Source: Actinomycetota bacterium (GTDB lineage: Bacteria > Actinomycetota > Actinomycetes > S36-B12 > GCA-2699445). From it: 40,780 bases of DNA. Below the pieces are notes generated by a model. That model saw nothing but the letters and a program-made list of their open reading frames with translations, searched no databases and was not told where the DNA came from. Position numbers and translations under genes: made by a program. How positions within the stretch are numbered: position 1 is the stretch's first letter; each line of letters starts with the position of its first letter. The stretch lies in assembly GCA_029978705.1 (NCBI GenBank), contig JAPOIY010000023.1:1-40780 (forward strand), given 5' to 3'. This document shows, in pieces, positions 22,606 to 29,906 of the stretch.

Positions 22606-23408
22606 ATCGGGAACGTCTCCAACTCGGCCTTCTCGGGCGCGGCCGGGACGGGACGCCACAGTCCCGTGCGCTGTCCCACGAAACGTGCCGCGTAGCGCGG
22701 GTTGAGCACCAGGTAGCGCCGCCACAGCCGGCGGGGCTCCAGTCCCAGCCGCCACAGCCACTCCAGACCCCGGGCCTGCATCCACGGCGGCGGGGTGCGC
22801 AGTTGTCCGGCGTGGTAGTCGAAGGCTGCCCCGACCGCCAGCAGCGGCATGTCCAGATGGGGCCGCAGTGCGTAGGCGAACTCCTCCTGACGGGGGCAGC
22901 CCAGGCCGACCAGCACACAGCGCGCCCCGGACGCCCGGATGTCGGCCGCGATCCGGGCGGCGTCCCCCGGGCGTGAGGTGCGGAACCCCGACGGCGTCGT
23001 CCCCGCGATCTCCAGACCCGGGAACTCCTGCGGAAGGAGCCGGGCCAGCTGCCGCAGGGTGTCCGGGGTGGAGCCGTAGAGGTACACCGGCAGTCCGTGG
23101 TCGGCCAGGGCCTGCAGTACGTACCCGGTGAGGTCGGGGCCGTAGACGCGGTCGGGCAGACGGGTGCCGTACAGGGCGTTCAGGGCCCAGCGCACGGGCT
23201 GCCCGTCGGGCACCGCCAGGTCGAAGGAGTTCAGCCGGCTCTCGTGCGCCGGGTCGTCGACCCCGGTCATCACACCGTGCACGGCCAGCGCCGTGAGCGC
23301 CAGGGGGTGGCCCTCCCGGGCGGCGGTCACCACCCGGTCGACGGCGTAGTCGTAGTCGACCGCATCGATCATGACCCCGAGGACACTGTGCCGGCCCCGG
23401 TTGATCAC
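22602..23408 (-). CDS. WecG/TagA/CpsF-family glycosyltransferase (GT26)
   Basis: The protein has 268 residues from GTG 23408, which overlaps the upstream epimerase stop (GTGA). GT26 signatures are [46 protein letters not shown] and [11 protein letters not shown]. The C-terminal membrane-associating segment contains [22 protein letters not shown]. Members transfer ManNAc(A) or similar sugars to an undecaprenyl-linked first sugar when building teichoic acid linkage units or surface polysaccharides. Coupling to the epimerase suggests that the sugar nucleotide made there is the donor. The acceptor is unknown. Confidence 0.9.
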   Translation of the reverse strand: MINRGRHSVLGVMIDAVDYDYAVDRVVTAAREGHPLALTALAVHGVMTGVDDPAHESRLNSFDLAVPDGQPVRWALNALYGTRLPDRVYGPDLTGYVLQALADHGLPVYLYGSTPDTLRQLARLLPQEFPGLEIAGTTPSGFRTSRPGDAARIAADIRASGARCVLVGLGCPRQEEFAYALRPHLDMPLLAVGAAFDYHAGQLRTPPPWMQARGLEWLWRLGLEPRRLWRRYLVLNPRYAARFVGQRTGLWRPVPAAPEKAELETFPI

Positions 23409-24475
23409 TGCGGGGTCCACCGGTCGACGTTGGCCTCGTAGATCTCGCGCATGATCGCGGGGACGTCGTAGGTGAGCTGCCAGTCGGGGTAGTGCTCGAT
23501 GAACCGCTTGTTGCTGCCGATCCACCAGATGTGGTCGCCGACGCGGTTCTGGTCCACGTACTGGGTGCTCATCGGCGTCCCGGTGATCTGCTCCGCGATG
23601 GCGAAGGCCTCCAGGTTGGAGCAGTTGGAGTGCCGACCGCCCCCGAGGTTGTAGACCTCGGCGATGCGGGGCGCCCGCCAGAAGGCCTCGAACGCGCGCA
23701 CGACGTCGTCGCTGTGGATCGCGTCCCGCACCTGCTTGCCGCGGTAACCGAAGACGTTGTACGTCCGCTGTTCCATGGCGCAGCGCATGACGTAGCCGAG
23801 GAAGCCGTGCAGTTCGGCGGCGGAGTGGGCGGGACCGGTCAGGGTGCCGCCCCGGAAGCAGGCAGTCGGGATGTCGAAGTACCGTCCGTACTCCTGCACC
23901 ATGACGTCGCCCGCGACCTTCGCCGCCCCGAAGACCGAGTGCAGGCTGCGGTCGATCGACATGTCCTCCGTGATGCCGGACGCGTACGGGTGGGAGGGGT
24001 CGATCTCCCACCGGGTCTCCTGCTCCACCAGGGGTAGGGAGTTGGGGGTGTCGCCGTAGACCTTGTTGGTCGACGTGTAGATGAAGGTCGCTCCCGGCGC
24101 GTGCTGGCGGGTCACCTCGAGCATGTTGAGAGTGCCGACCGCGTTGATGTCGAAATCCGTCAACGGCTCCTTCGCCGCCCAGTCGTGGCTGGGCTGAGCC
24201 GCGGTGTGGATGACCAGGGAGAGGTCCGCGCCGACTCGCGAGAACAGGGCGGTCAGGGCATCGCGGTCGCGGATGTCGATCGCCTCGTGCCGGTAGGCGG
24301 GACCGAGTTCGCGGCCCAGCTCCTGCACCTGCCAGTCCGTCGAGCCGTCGGGCCCGAAGAAGTAGGCGCGCATGTCGTTGTCGATGCCGATGACATCGAG
24401 GCCCAGACCGGCGAAGTGGCGGACGGCCGAGGACCCGATCAGACCGCCGGAGCCGGTCACCACCACCACGCTCAC
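23405..24475 (-). CDS. NAD-dependent sugar epimerase/dehydratase (CDP-paratose 2-epimerase-like)
   Basis: The protein has 356 residues and an extended-SDR fold, with the NAD motif [13 protein letters not shown] near residue 6. The Ser/Thr of the active site is in [10 protein letters not shown] (residues 133–142). The YxxxK position reads SVFGAAK, with Phe182 in place of Tyr and Lys186 retained. [19 protein letters not shown] and [20 protein letters not shown] resemble the CDP-paratose/tyvelose 2-epimerase (RfbE-like) branch, where I recall Phe at this place. GTG 24475 has a GGGAGG site. It forms an operon with the GT26 gene and is divergent from ispE. It probably makes a deoxy- or epimerised nucleotide sugar for a surface glycan; the substrate is unproven. 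Confidence 0.85.
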   Translation of the reverse strand: MSVVVVTGSGGLIGSSAVRHFAGLGLDVIGIDNDMRAYFFGPDGSTDWQVQELGRELGPAYRHEAIDIRDRDALTALFSRVGADLSLVIHTAAQPSHDWAAKEPLTDFDINAVGTLNMLEVTRQHAPGATFIYTSTNKVYGDTPNSLPLVEQETRWEIDPSHPYASGITEDMSIDRSLHSVFGAAKVAGDVMVQEYGRYFDIPTACFRGGTLTGPAHSAAELHGFLGYVMRCAMEQRTYNVFGYRGKQVRDAIHSDDVVRAFEAFWRAPRIAEVYNLGGGRHSNCSNLEAFAIAEQITGTPMSTQYVDQNRVGDHIWWIGSNKRFIEHYPDWQLTYDVPAIMREIYEANVDRWTPQ

Positions 24476-24564
24476 CGCTCACCCTCCCGGTCGGTGCTGT
24501 TGCCGCGCCCAGTGTGGCAGACGGATGCCGGGCGCCGACGCGGGCAACCGCTCGGCCCGACCCC

Positions 24565-24570
24565 TAGGCT
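24565..24570 (+). promoter_or_regulatory. -10 box of a leaderless promoter for ispE
   Basis: TAGGCT ends 6 nt before GTG 24577. Confidence 0.52.
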
Positions 24571-24576
24571 CGGCGC

Positions 24577-25488
24577 GTGGCTTCCGTCCGTGTCCGTGTG
24601 CCCGCCAAGGTGAACCTGTCCTTGGCGGTGGGCCCCCTGCGCCCCGACGGCTTCCACGAACTGGCCACCGTCTACCAGGCGCTCTCGCTGTACGACGAGG
24701 TGGAGGTGACCGACCGGTCCGACGGCCGCGGGCCCGTCCTCGCCGTGGGCGGGCGGGAGTCGGACACGGTGCCGTCCGGGGAGGGCAACCTGGCGTGGCA
24801 GGCGGCCGTCCTCGCGGGCAAGGTCTTCGCGCGGGAGCCGGACCTGACGATCAGCATCGACAAGGGCATCCCCGTGGCCGCCGGCATGGCGGGAGGCAGT
24901 GCCGACGCAGCCGCCGTGCTGCGGGCCACCAGCCAGCTGTGGGACCCCGAGGGGACCGGCGACGTCGAACTCCTGGAGGTGGCCGCGCGGCTCGGGTCGG
25001 ATGTGCCGTTCGCCCTGCTGGGAGGCACCGCCGTCGGAAGTGGCCGCGGCGAGGTCGTCACCTCCGCCATGGGGTCCGGGACGTTCCACTGGGTGCTGGC
25101 GCTGTCCGAAGGGCAACTCGCCACCCCCACGGTCTACCGCACCCTCGACGAACTGCGGGAGGGCGAGGTGGTACCCCCCCCGCACGTGGATCCCGCCGTC
25201 CTCCTGGCGGTGCGGACCGGCGACGCCGCCGCACTGGGCGCCGCTCTGGCCAACGACATGCAGGCCGCCGCGGTCGCGCTCATGCCGGTCCTGGAGATGC
25301 TGCTGGACCTGGGCCCGGAACACGGCGCCCTGGGCTCGATCGTGTCGGGCAGCGGCCCCACGTGCGCGTTCCTGGTCGCCGACGAGGACGCGGCCCTCGA
25401 ACTGGCCGTGGCGCTGTCCGCGTCCGGCCTGTGCCGGGCGGTCCGCCGCGCCGTGGGGCCGGTCCCCGGGGCCACGGTGGTGGAGTAG
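24577..25488 (+). CDS. ispE: 4-diphosphocytidyl-2-C-methyl-D-erythritol kinase IspE
   Basis: The protein has 303 residues of the GHMP kinase family. VRVPAKVNLSLAVGPLRPDGFHEL is the typical IspE N-terminus (catalytic Lys in PAKVNL). PVAAGMAGGSADAAAVLRA (about 91–109) is the ATP-binding GHMP motif, GSDVPFALLGGTAVGSGRG follows, and IVSGSGPTCAF is the C-terminal motif. It phosphorylates CDP-ME in the non-mevalonate isoprenoid pathway. GTG 24577 lies 6 nt after a TAGGCT box, so the mRNA is leaderless. In relatives rsmA and ispE are adjacent; here the epimerase/GT26 pair separates them. It converges on the tetR gene with 3 nt between stop codons. Confidence 0.95.
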   Translation: MASVRVRVPAKVNLSLAVGPLRPDGFHELATVYQALSLYDEVEVTDRSDGRGPVLAVGGRESDTVPSGEGNLAWQAAVLAGKVFAREPDLTISIDKGIPVAAGMAGGSADAAAVLRATSQLWDPEGTGDVELLEVAARLGSDVPFALLGGTAVGSGRGEVVTSAMGSGTFHWVLALSEGQLATPTVYRTLDELREGEVVPPPHVDPAVLLAVRTGDAAALGAALANDMQAAAVALMPVLEMLLDLGPEHGALGSIVSGSGPTCAFLVADEDAALELAVALSASGLCRAVRRAVGPVPGATVVE

Positions 25489-25491
25489 CGG

Positions 25492-26151
25492 TCAGGGGAG
25501 TTCCGGCTTGGCCTCGAGGTGCGCCAGTCCGTTCCAGGCGAGGTTCACGAGGTGGGCCACGACCTCCTTCTTCTTCGGCTTGCGGGCGTCCAGCCACCAC
25601 TGGCCGGTGTGGGCCACCATGCCCACCAGCATCTGCGCATACATGGTGGACAGTTTCGGGTTGATCCCCCGCGCCCGGAACTGGGTCGCGAGTACGTGGT
25701 CGACCCGAACCGCCACCTCGAGGATGAGGCTGTCGAAACCCGACGCGCTGGCCGGGCTGTCGCGGACCAGGATCCGGAAACCGTCGGCCTCGTTCTCGAT
25801 GTAGTCGAACAGTGCGGTGCCCGCCTGGGTCAGCAGTTGCCGGGGATGGTCACCGGTCAGCGAATCGCTGATGGAGGTCAGCAGGCGGTTCATCTCCCGG
25901 TCCACGATGACCGCGTACAGCCCCTCCTTCCCGCCGAAGTGTTCGTAGACGACCGGTTTGGAGACGGCCGCCTCGGAGGCGATCTCCTCGACGCTGACGG
26001 CGGCATACCCCTTCTGCGCGAAGAGGTGGCGTCCGACGCCGATGAGTTGCTCGCGGCGCTGTCGGCCGCTCATGCGGACGCGGGGGCGCCGCGGTCGGGC
26101 GTCGCCGACGGCGGCGTACTGCTCGTCGAGATCGGGCGGCCACGATGACAT
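25492..26151 (-). CDS. TetR-family regulator downstream of the desaturase
   Basis: The protein has 219 residues. A polar N-terminal extension of about 27 residues precedes the TetR DNA-binding domain (MSGRQRREQLIGVGRHLFAQ, then SVEEIASEAAVSKPVVYEHFGGKEGLY, about residues 53–79). A helical ligand domain follows. The HTH closely resembles the TetR conserved beside glmU in actinobacteria (Rv1019 position in M. tuberculosis). A TAGGCT -10 box 7 nt before ATG 26151 overlaps the desaturase stop codon, so it has its own leaderless promoter in addition to read-through from the desaturase. A CCGTAGG half site lies at this promoter, matching the operator at the desaturase promoter, so it is the leading candidate to bind both. 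Confidence 0.9.
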   Translation of the reverse strand: MSSWPPDLDEQYAAVGDARPRRPRVRMSGRQRREQLIGVGRHLFAQKGYAAVSVEEIASEAAVSKPVVYEHFGGKEGLYAVIVDREMNRLLTSISDSLTGDHPRQLLTQAGTALFDYIENEADGFRILVRDSPASASGFDSLILEVAVRVDHVLATQFRARGINPKLSTMYAQMLVGMVAHTGQWWLDARKPKKKEVVAHLVNLAWNGLAHLEAKPELP

Positions 26152-26158
26152 GGCAGTC

Positions 26159-26164
26159 AGCCTA
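26159..26164 (-). promoter_or_regulatory. -10 box of a leaderless promoter for tetR, overlapping the desaturase stop
   Basis: TAGGCT on the minus strand, whose TAG is the desaturase stop, ends 7 nt before ATG 26151. A CCGTAGG operator-like half site overlaps it (26161–26167). Confidence 0.48.
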
Positions 26165-27130
26165 CGGTCGGGTGACGCGCGGGTTCAGGAGGACGGCGCT
26201 GTCCCCGTCGGTCAGCCGTCGGGTGACGCGGTCGGCGGTGGGCCAGCGCACCTCCTGCGCCCACCCCGCCTTCTCGAACACCCGGATGGCCGCGGCGGAC
26301 GGGTCCACCTGCCGGCGCAGCACGCCGTGGCGGGCCGAGGTGGGGTCGGCGTGGTGGTAGTTGTGCCACGACTCCCCGAAGGACGGCAGGGCGAGCCACG
26401 CCACGTTGCCCGAGCGGTCGCGGGTCCGGAAGGGTTGCCGTCCCCACACGTGGCAGACCGAGTTGATCGACCAGGTCACCTGGTGCACCAGCGTGATCCG
26501 GATCAGGCCCGCCCAGAAGAACGCCGTGAGTGCCCCCTGCCAGGACCACGTCAGCAGGCCGCCGAGCAGGGCCGGCAGGAAGAGGGTGACGGCGACGAAC
26601 CACGGGAAGTGCCGGGACAGCCGGGCCGTGACGGGGTCCGCCATGAGATCCGGGGCGTAGCGCCCCACGTCGGTGGGGTTGCTGCGGATCAGCCAGCCGA
26701 TGTGGGCGAACACGAGCCCCTTGGCGACGGCGCGGGTGTCGGTGCCGAAACGCCAGGGCGAGTGGGGGTCGCCGGGCAGGTCCGAGTACTTGTGGTGTTT
26801 GCGGTGGTCGGCGACCCAGTCGCTGACCGCGCCCTCCAGGGCCAGGGAGCCCGCCACGGCCAGCGTGGTGCGCAGCGCCGGCGACGCCTTGAAGGAGCGG
26901 TGGGTGAACAACCGGTGGTAGCCCACGGTGATCCCGAACGCCGTGACTGCGTAGAGCCCGATCATCAGTGCGACATCCACCCACGAGATCCAGCCCTGCA
27001 CCAGGACCGGAACGACCGCCAGGAGTGCCAGCATCGGGGTGAGCAGGAAGACCGCGACGATCCACGGTTGTCCCTGCGGCTCCCCGGGAGGAGTGTCGGA
27101 CTGAACGTGGGATTGCGACTGCAGGGTCAT
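26162..27130 (-). CDS. Acyl-CoA delta-9 desaturase (membrane di-iron fatty acid desaturase)
   Basis: The protein has 322 residues from ATG 27130, which has a GAGAGGGAG ribosome site; the frame is open further upstream only by chance, through the promoter and a tRNA. The three histidine boxes of the desaturase family are complete: HRLFTH, HRKHH (in VADHRKHHKYSD) and HNYHH (in ESWHNYHHADP), along with the extra His in VHQVTWSINSVCHVWG. Four membrane helices are evident. Enzymes of this type insert a cis double bond into acyl-CoA and tune membrane fluidity. The promoter carries a double inverted-repeat operator; the tetR gene follows 10 nt downstream. Confidence 0.93.
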   Translation of the reverse strand: MTLQSQSHVQSDTPPGEPQGQPWIVAVFLLTPMLALLAVVPVLVQGWISWVDVALMIGLYAVTAFGITVGYHRLFTHRSFKASPALRTTLAVAGSLALEGAVSDWVADHRKHHKYSDLPGDPHSPWRFGTDTRAVAKGLVFAHIGWLIRSNPTDVGRYAPDLMADPVTARLSRHFPWFVAVTLFLPALLGGLLTWSWQGALTAFFWAGLIRITLVHQVTWSINSVCHVWGRQPFRTRDRSGNVAWLALPSFGESWHNYHHADPTSARHGVLRRQVDPSAAAIRVFEKAGWAQEVRWPTADRVTRRLTDGDSAVLLNPRVTRP

Positions 27131-27163
27131 ACGATGCGGCTCCCTCTCACCAGGCCCGCCGTT

Positions 27164-27206
27164 GTTACGGCACCGTAGGTTGGACTCTAACCTACGGTTC
27201 CGTAAC
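27164..27206. promoter_or_regulatory. Double TetR-type operator at the desaturase promoter
   Basis: Two near-identical 18-bp sites face each other across 7 bp: GTTACGG-CA-CCGTAGGTT (27164–27181) and the inverse AACCTACGG-TT-CCGTAAC (27189–27206). They match at 17 of 18 positions. Each is itself a palindrome (TACGG-NN-CCGTA). One site lies in the -35/-10 spacer and the other over the transcription start, a layout suited to repression by two dimers. Confidence 0.82.
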
Positions 27207-27213
27207 CCGGCAA
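27184..27213 (-). promoter_or_regulatory. Desaturase promoter (-35 TTGCCG, 18 bp, -10 TAGAGT)
   Basis: On the minus strand TTGCCG is at 27213–27208 and TAGAGT at 27189–27184. Transcription would start near 27177, giving a leader of about 47 nt with a ribosome site. Confidence 0.6.
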
Positions 27214-27265
27214 CGGCGCCGCCCGCGCGGGGCCGCGATGTTGTGTCGCCGCGGCGGCGGCGTGA

Positions 27266-27271
27266 CAGGAT
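27266..27271 (+). promoter_or_regulatory. Possible -10 box of tRNA-Gln
   Basis: CAGGAT lies 12 nt before the tRNA. A TTGTGT at 27241–27246 could be the -35, but the 19-bp spacing is long. Confidence 0.35.
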
Positions 27272-27283
27272 GGGTCCCTGCAG

Positions 27284-27357
27284 TCCGCCGTGGGGTAATG
27301 GCAGCCCGACAGCCTTTGAAGCTGGAGGTCCAGGATCGAGACCTGGCGGCGGAGCCA
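27284..27357 (+). tRNA. tRNA-Gln, anticodon TTG
   Basis: A 74-nt cloverleaf. The acceptor stem is TCCGCCG/CGGCGGA with discriminator G and encoded CCA. The anticodon loop CTTTGAA gives anticodon TTG. The T arm is CCAGG-ATCGAGA-CCTGG, with A instead of T at the first loop base. The first anticodon-stem pair is a mismatch (A·G). It reads CAA codons. Confidence 0.93.
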
Positions 27358-27397
27358 ACGCGGCGCGTGCAGTGCGGGCCCACCGGGGTGCGCGGGG

Positions 27398-27403
27398 TAT
27401 CCT
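27398..27403 (+). promoter_or_regulatory. Possible -10 box of glmU–prs
   Basis: TATCCT lies 38 nt before the glmU ATG. The -35 region is unclear, and read-through from the tRNA is also possible. Confidence 0.35.
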
Positions 27404-27441
27404 GCAACGGTCGGTTCGCCTGGCGTTAAGGAGACGGGTTG

Positions 27442-28893
27442 ATGACCTCCCCGGCCGCGGTGATCATCCTGGCCGCGGGTGAGGGCACCCGCATGAAGTC
27501 CGGGACGCCGAAGGTGCTCCACCAGATCTGCGGGCGATCCCTCGTCGGCCACGTCGTCGCCGTCTCCGAGTCCGTCGGCGCCGACCGGGTCGTGGTCGTC
27601 CTGGGCCATCAGCGCGACCAGGTCGCCGCGCATCTCGCCGCCACCTTCCCCGACGTGGTCACGACCGTGCAGGAACAGCAGAACGGGACCGGGCACGCCG
27701 TCCGCGTGACGTTGCAGCAGCTCGACGAGCAGGGGGCCGCGCCCGCCGGCGGTCCGGTGGTCGTCGTGTCGGGGGACTCCCCGCTGCTGTCCACGGCCAC
27801 CCTCGAGATGCTGCTGGCGGAACACCGCTCGGCCGGTGCCGCAGTGACGGTGCTCAGCGCCGTTCTGCCGGATCCCACGGGCTACGGGCGGATCGTGCGC
27901 GACGACGCCGGCCTGGTCGCCGGAATCGTCGAGCACAAGGACGCCACCCACGCCGAGCGGGCGATCCACGAGGTCAACTCCAGCATGTACGTCTTCGATG
28001 CCGCGTTCCTGGCGGACGGCGTGCAGCGCCTCACAACGGACAATGCGCAGGGCGAGGAGTACCTGACCGATCTGGTCGGCGTGGCCCGCGACTCCGGACG
28101 CGTGGTGGCCGCCCTGGCTGCCCCGGATCCCGACGACACCCTCGGGGTCAACGACCGCGCCCAACTCGCGCAGGCCGAGGCGATCATGCGCCAGCGGATC
28201 AACCTGCGCTGGATGGCGGACGGGGTGACCATGCGCGACCCGGCCACGACGTACATCGACGTCTCCGTCGACCTCGAACCGGACTGCGTCCTGGAGCCCG
28301 GCACGATCCTGCGTGGCGCCACCAACGTGGCCACCGGAGCGGTGATCGGTCCCGACTCCACCCTCATCGACACCATCGTCGGTGCCGGAGCCCGGGTGAA
28401 CCGGGTCCACAGTGAGCTCGCGGACATCGGCCCCGGCGCCAGCGTCGGGCCCTTCACGTTCCTGCGGCCCGCTGCGGAGCTGTGCGAGGGCGCCAAGGCC
28501 GGCTCCTTCGTGGAGATCAAGAACGCGGTGGTGGGACGCGACGCCAAGGTGCCCCACCTGACCTACGTCGGGGACGCCGACATCGGAGCGGGCGCCAACA
28601 TCGGCGCGAGCACGGTCTTCGTCAACTACGACGGGGTCCACAAGGCGCGGACGACGGTCGGCCGGGAGGCCCGCGTGGGCAGCGACACCATGCTCGTGGC
28701 CCCGGTCACCGTCGGGGACGGCGCCTACACGGCGGCCGGCTCGGTGATCACGGAGGACGTCCCTCCGGGCGCCCTCGCGGTGGCCCGGGGACGACAGCGC
28801 AACGTCGCCGGATGGGTTGTGGCGAATCGGGCGGGCACGCCGTCGGCAGAAGCGGCTGCCGCCGCGCAGGAGGAAGGCAACGATGAGCACTAA
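27442..28893 (+). CDS. glmU: Bifunctional UDP-N-acetylglucosamine pyrophosphorylase / glucosamine-1-phosphate acetyltransferase
   Basis: The protein has 483 residues from ATG 27442 (AAGGAG site 8 nt upstream; a TTG one codon earlier is in frame). The N-terminal uridylyltransferase has IILAAGEGTRMKSGTPKVLH, QEQQNGTGHA, VSGDSPLL and YGRIVRD. The C-terminal left-handed beta helix acetyltransferase has hexapeptide repeats (GASVGPFTFLRP, GSFVEIKNAVVG) and the catalytic region HLTYVGDADIGAGANIGASTV. It makes UDP-GlcNAc for peptidoglycan and surface glycans. The tail is Ala/Glu-rich. It overlaps prs by 11 nt. Confidence 0.97.
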   Translation: MTSPAAVIILAAGEGTRMKSGTPKVLHQICGRSLVGHVVAVSESVGADRVVVVLGHQRDQVAAHLAATFPDVVTTVQEQQNGTGHAVRVTLQQLDEQGAAPAGGPVVVVSGDSPLLSTATLEMLLAEHRSAGAAVTVLSAVLPDPTGYGRIVRDDAGLVAGIVEHKDATHAERAIHEVNSSMYVFDAAFLADGVQRLTTDNAQGEEYLTDLVGVARDSGRVVAALAAPDPDDTLGVNDRAQLAQAEAIMRQRINLRWMADGVTMRDPATTYIDVSVDLEPDCVLEPGTILRGATNVATGAVIGPDSTLIDTIVGAGARVNRVHSELADIGPGASVGPFTFLRPAAELCEGAKAGSFVEIKNAVVGRDAKVPHLTYVGDADIGAGANIGASTVFVNYDGVHKARTTVGREARVGSDTMLVAPVTVGDGAYTAAGSVITEDVPPGALAVARGRQRNVAGWVVANRAGTPSAEAAAAAQEEGNDEH

Positions 28894-29887
28894 GGCTGAC
28901 GGCGGACGGACCGCGGCGCCGACCAAGCGGCTGCTGCTGAGCGCGGGGCGCTCTCACCCCGAACTGGCGGCCGAGGTCGCCTCCGAACTGGGGATGGAGT
29001 TGAGTCCCGTCTCGGCGTACGACTTCGCCAACGGCGAGGTCTTCGTCCGTTTCGAGGAGTCGGTGCGCGGCTGTGACGTGTTCATCCTGCAGAGCCACAC
29101 GGCGCCCATCAACCAGTGGATCATGGAACAGATGATCATGGTGGATGCCGCCAAGCGGGCGTCCGCCAAACGCATCACCGTGGTGGCGCCGTTCTTCGGG
29201 TACGCCCGCCAGGACAAGAAGCACCGGGGCCGGGAACCGATCACGGCCCGCCTCATGATGGACCTGTTCGCCCGCGCCGGTGCCGATCGCATGATGACGG
29301 TCGACCTGCACACCTCCCAGATCCAGGGGTTCTTCGACGGTCCCGTCGACCACCTCTTCGCGCTGCCCCTGCTGGCCGACCACATCCAGCGCAACTACGA
29401 CCTCGACGCGGTCACCGTCGTCTCGCCCGATGCCGGGCGGGTGCGGGTCGCCGAGCGCTGGACCGACGTACTGGGCGGCAGTCCGCTCGCGATCATCCAC
29501 AAACGCCGGGACCCGGACGTGCCGAACCAGGTCAAGGTCTTCGAGGTGGTGGGGGACGTGCGCGACCGCCTGTGCATCGTCGTCGACGACATGATCGACA
29601 CCGGGGGGACCATCGCGAAGGCTGTCGAGACCCTGTTCGAGAACGGGGCCCGCGACGTCGTCGTGGCCGCCACCCACGGCATCCTGAGCGACCCGGCCGC
29701 CAAGCGGTTGGCGGCGTCCGGCATCAACGAGGTGGTGGTCACCAACACCCTGCCCATCCCCGACGAGCGCCGGTTCGACCAGCTGACGGTGCTGTCCATC
29801 GCGCCTCTGCTGGCCAAGGCGATCACCGAGGTGTTCACCGACGGGTCGGTGACCAGCATGTTCGAGCTTCCGAAGGCCGACATCTGA
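28883..29887 (+). CDS. prs: Ribose-phosphate pyrophosphokinase
   Basis: The protein has 334 residues from ATG 28883, with GGAGGAAGG upstream inside glmU. Signatures are FANGEVFVRFEESVRG, FGYARQDKKHRGREPITARL (flexible ATP loop), the divalent-ion motif VDLHTSQIQGFFDGPVDHL, VSPDAGRVRVAE and the PRPP-binding loop VVDDMIDTGGTIAKA. It makes PRPP from ribose 5-phosphate and ATP for nucleotides, His, Trp and decaprenyl-phospho-arabinose. The glmU–prs pairing is conserved across actinobacteria and Bacillus. Confidence 0.97.
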   Translation: MSTKADGGRTAAPTKRLLLSAGRSHPELAAEVASELGMELSPVSAYDFANGEVFVRFEESVRGCDVFILQSHTAPINQWIMEQMIMVDAAKRASAKRITVVAPFFGYARQDKKHRGREPITARLMMDLFARAGADRMMTVDLHTSQIQGFFDGPVDHLFALPLLADHIQRNYDLDAVTVVSPDAGRVRVAERWTDVLGGSPLAIIHKRRDPDVPNQVKVFEVVGDVRDRLCIVVDDMIDTGGTIAKAVETLFENGARDVVVAATHGILSDPAAKRLAASGINEVVVTNTLPIPDERRFDQLTVLSIAPLLAKAITEVFTDGSVTSMFELPKADI

Positions 29888-29906
29888 GTCGGCCTCCCCG
29901 CCTCAG
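29884..29906. terminator. Possible weak bidirectional terminator between prs and gadB
   Basis: CTGAG and CTCAG form a short inverted repeat that spans both converging stop codons. The stem is only 5 bp and has no T-run, so this is a weak call. Confidence 0.2.

Noticed and set aside
23405-24482. Frame joining the GT26 glycosyltransferase with sequence antiparallel to the epimerase as one fused protein
   Set aside because: The glycosyltransferase frame extends upstream only as a shifted reading of the epimerase gene; the GTGA overlap gives the natural start at 23408.
24577-25664. Mobile element between rsmA and ispE accounting for the inserted glycan genes
   Set aside because: No transposase, integrase, terminal inverted repeat or target duplication was found around 22.6–24.6 kb.
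29884-29906. Strong intrinsic terminator between prs and gadB
   Set aside because: Only a 5-bp stem and no T-run; listed as a weak feature only.
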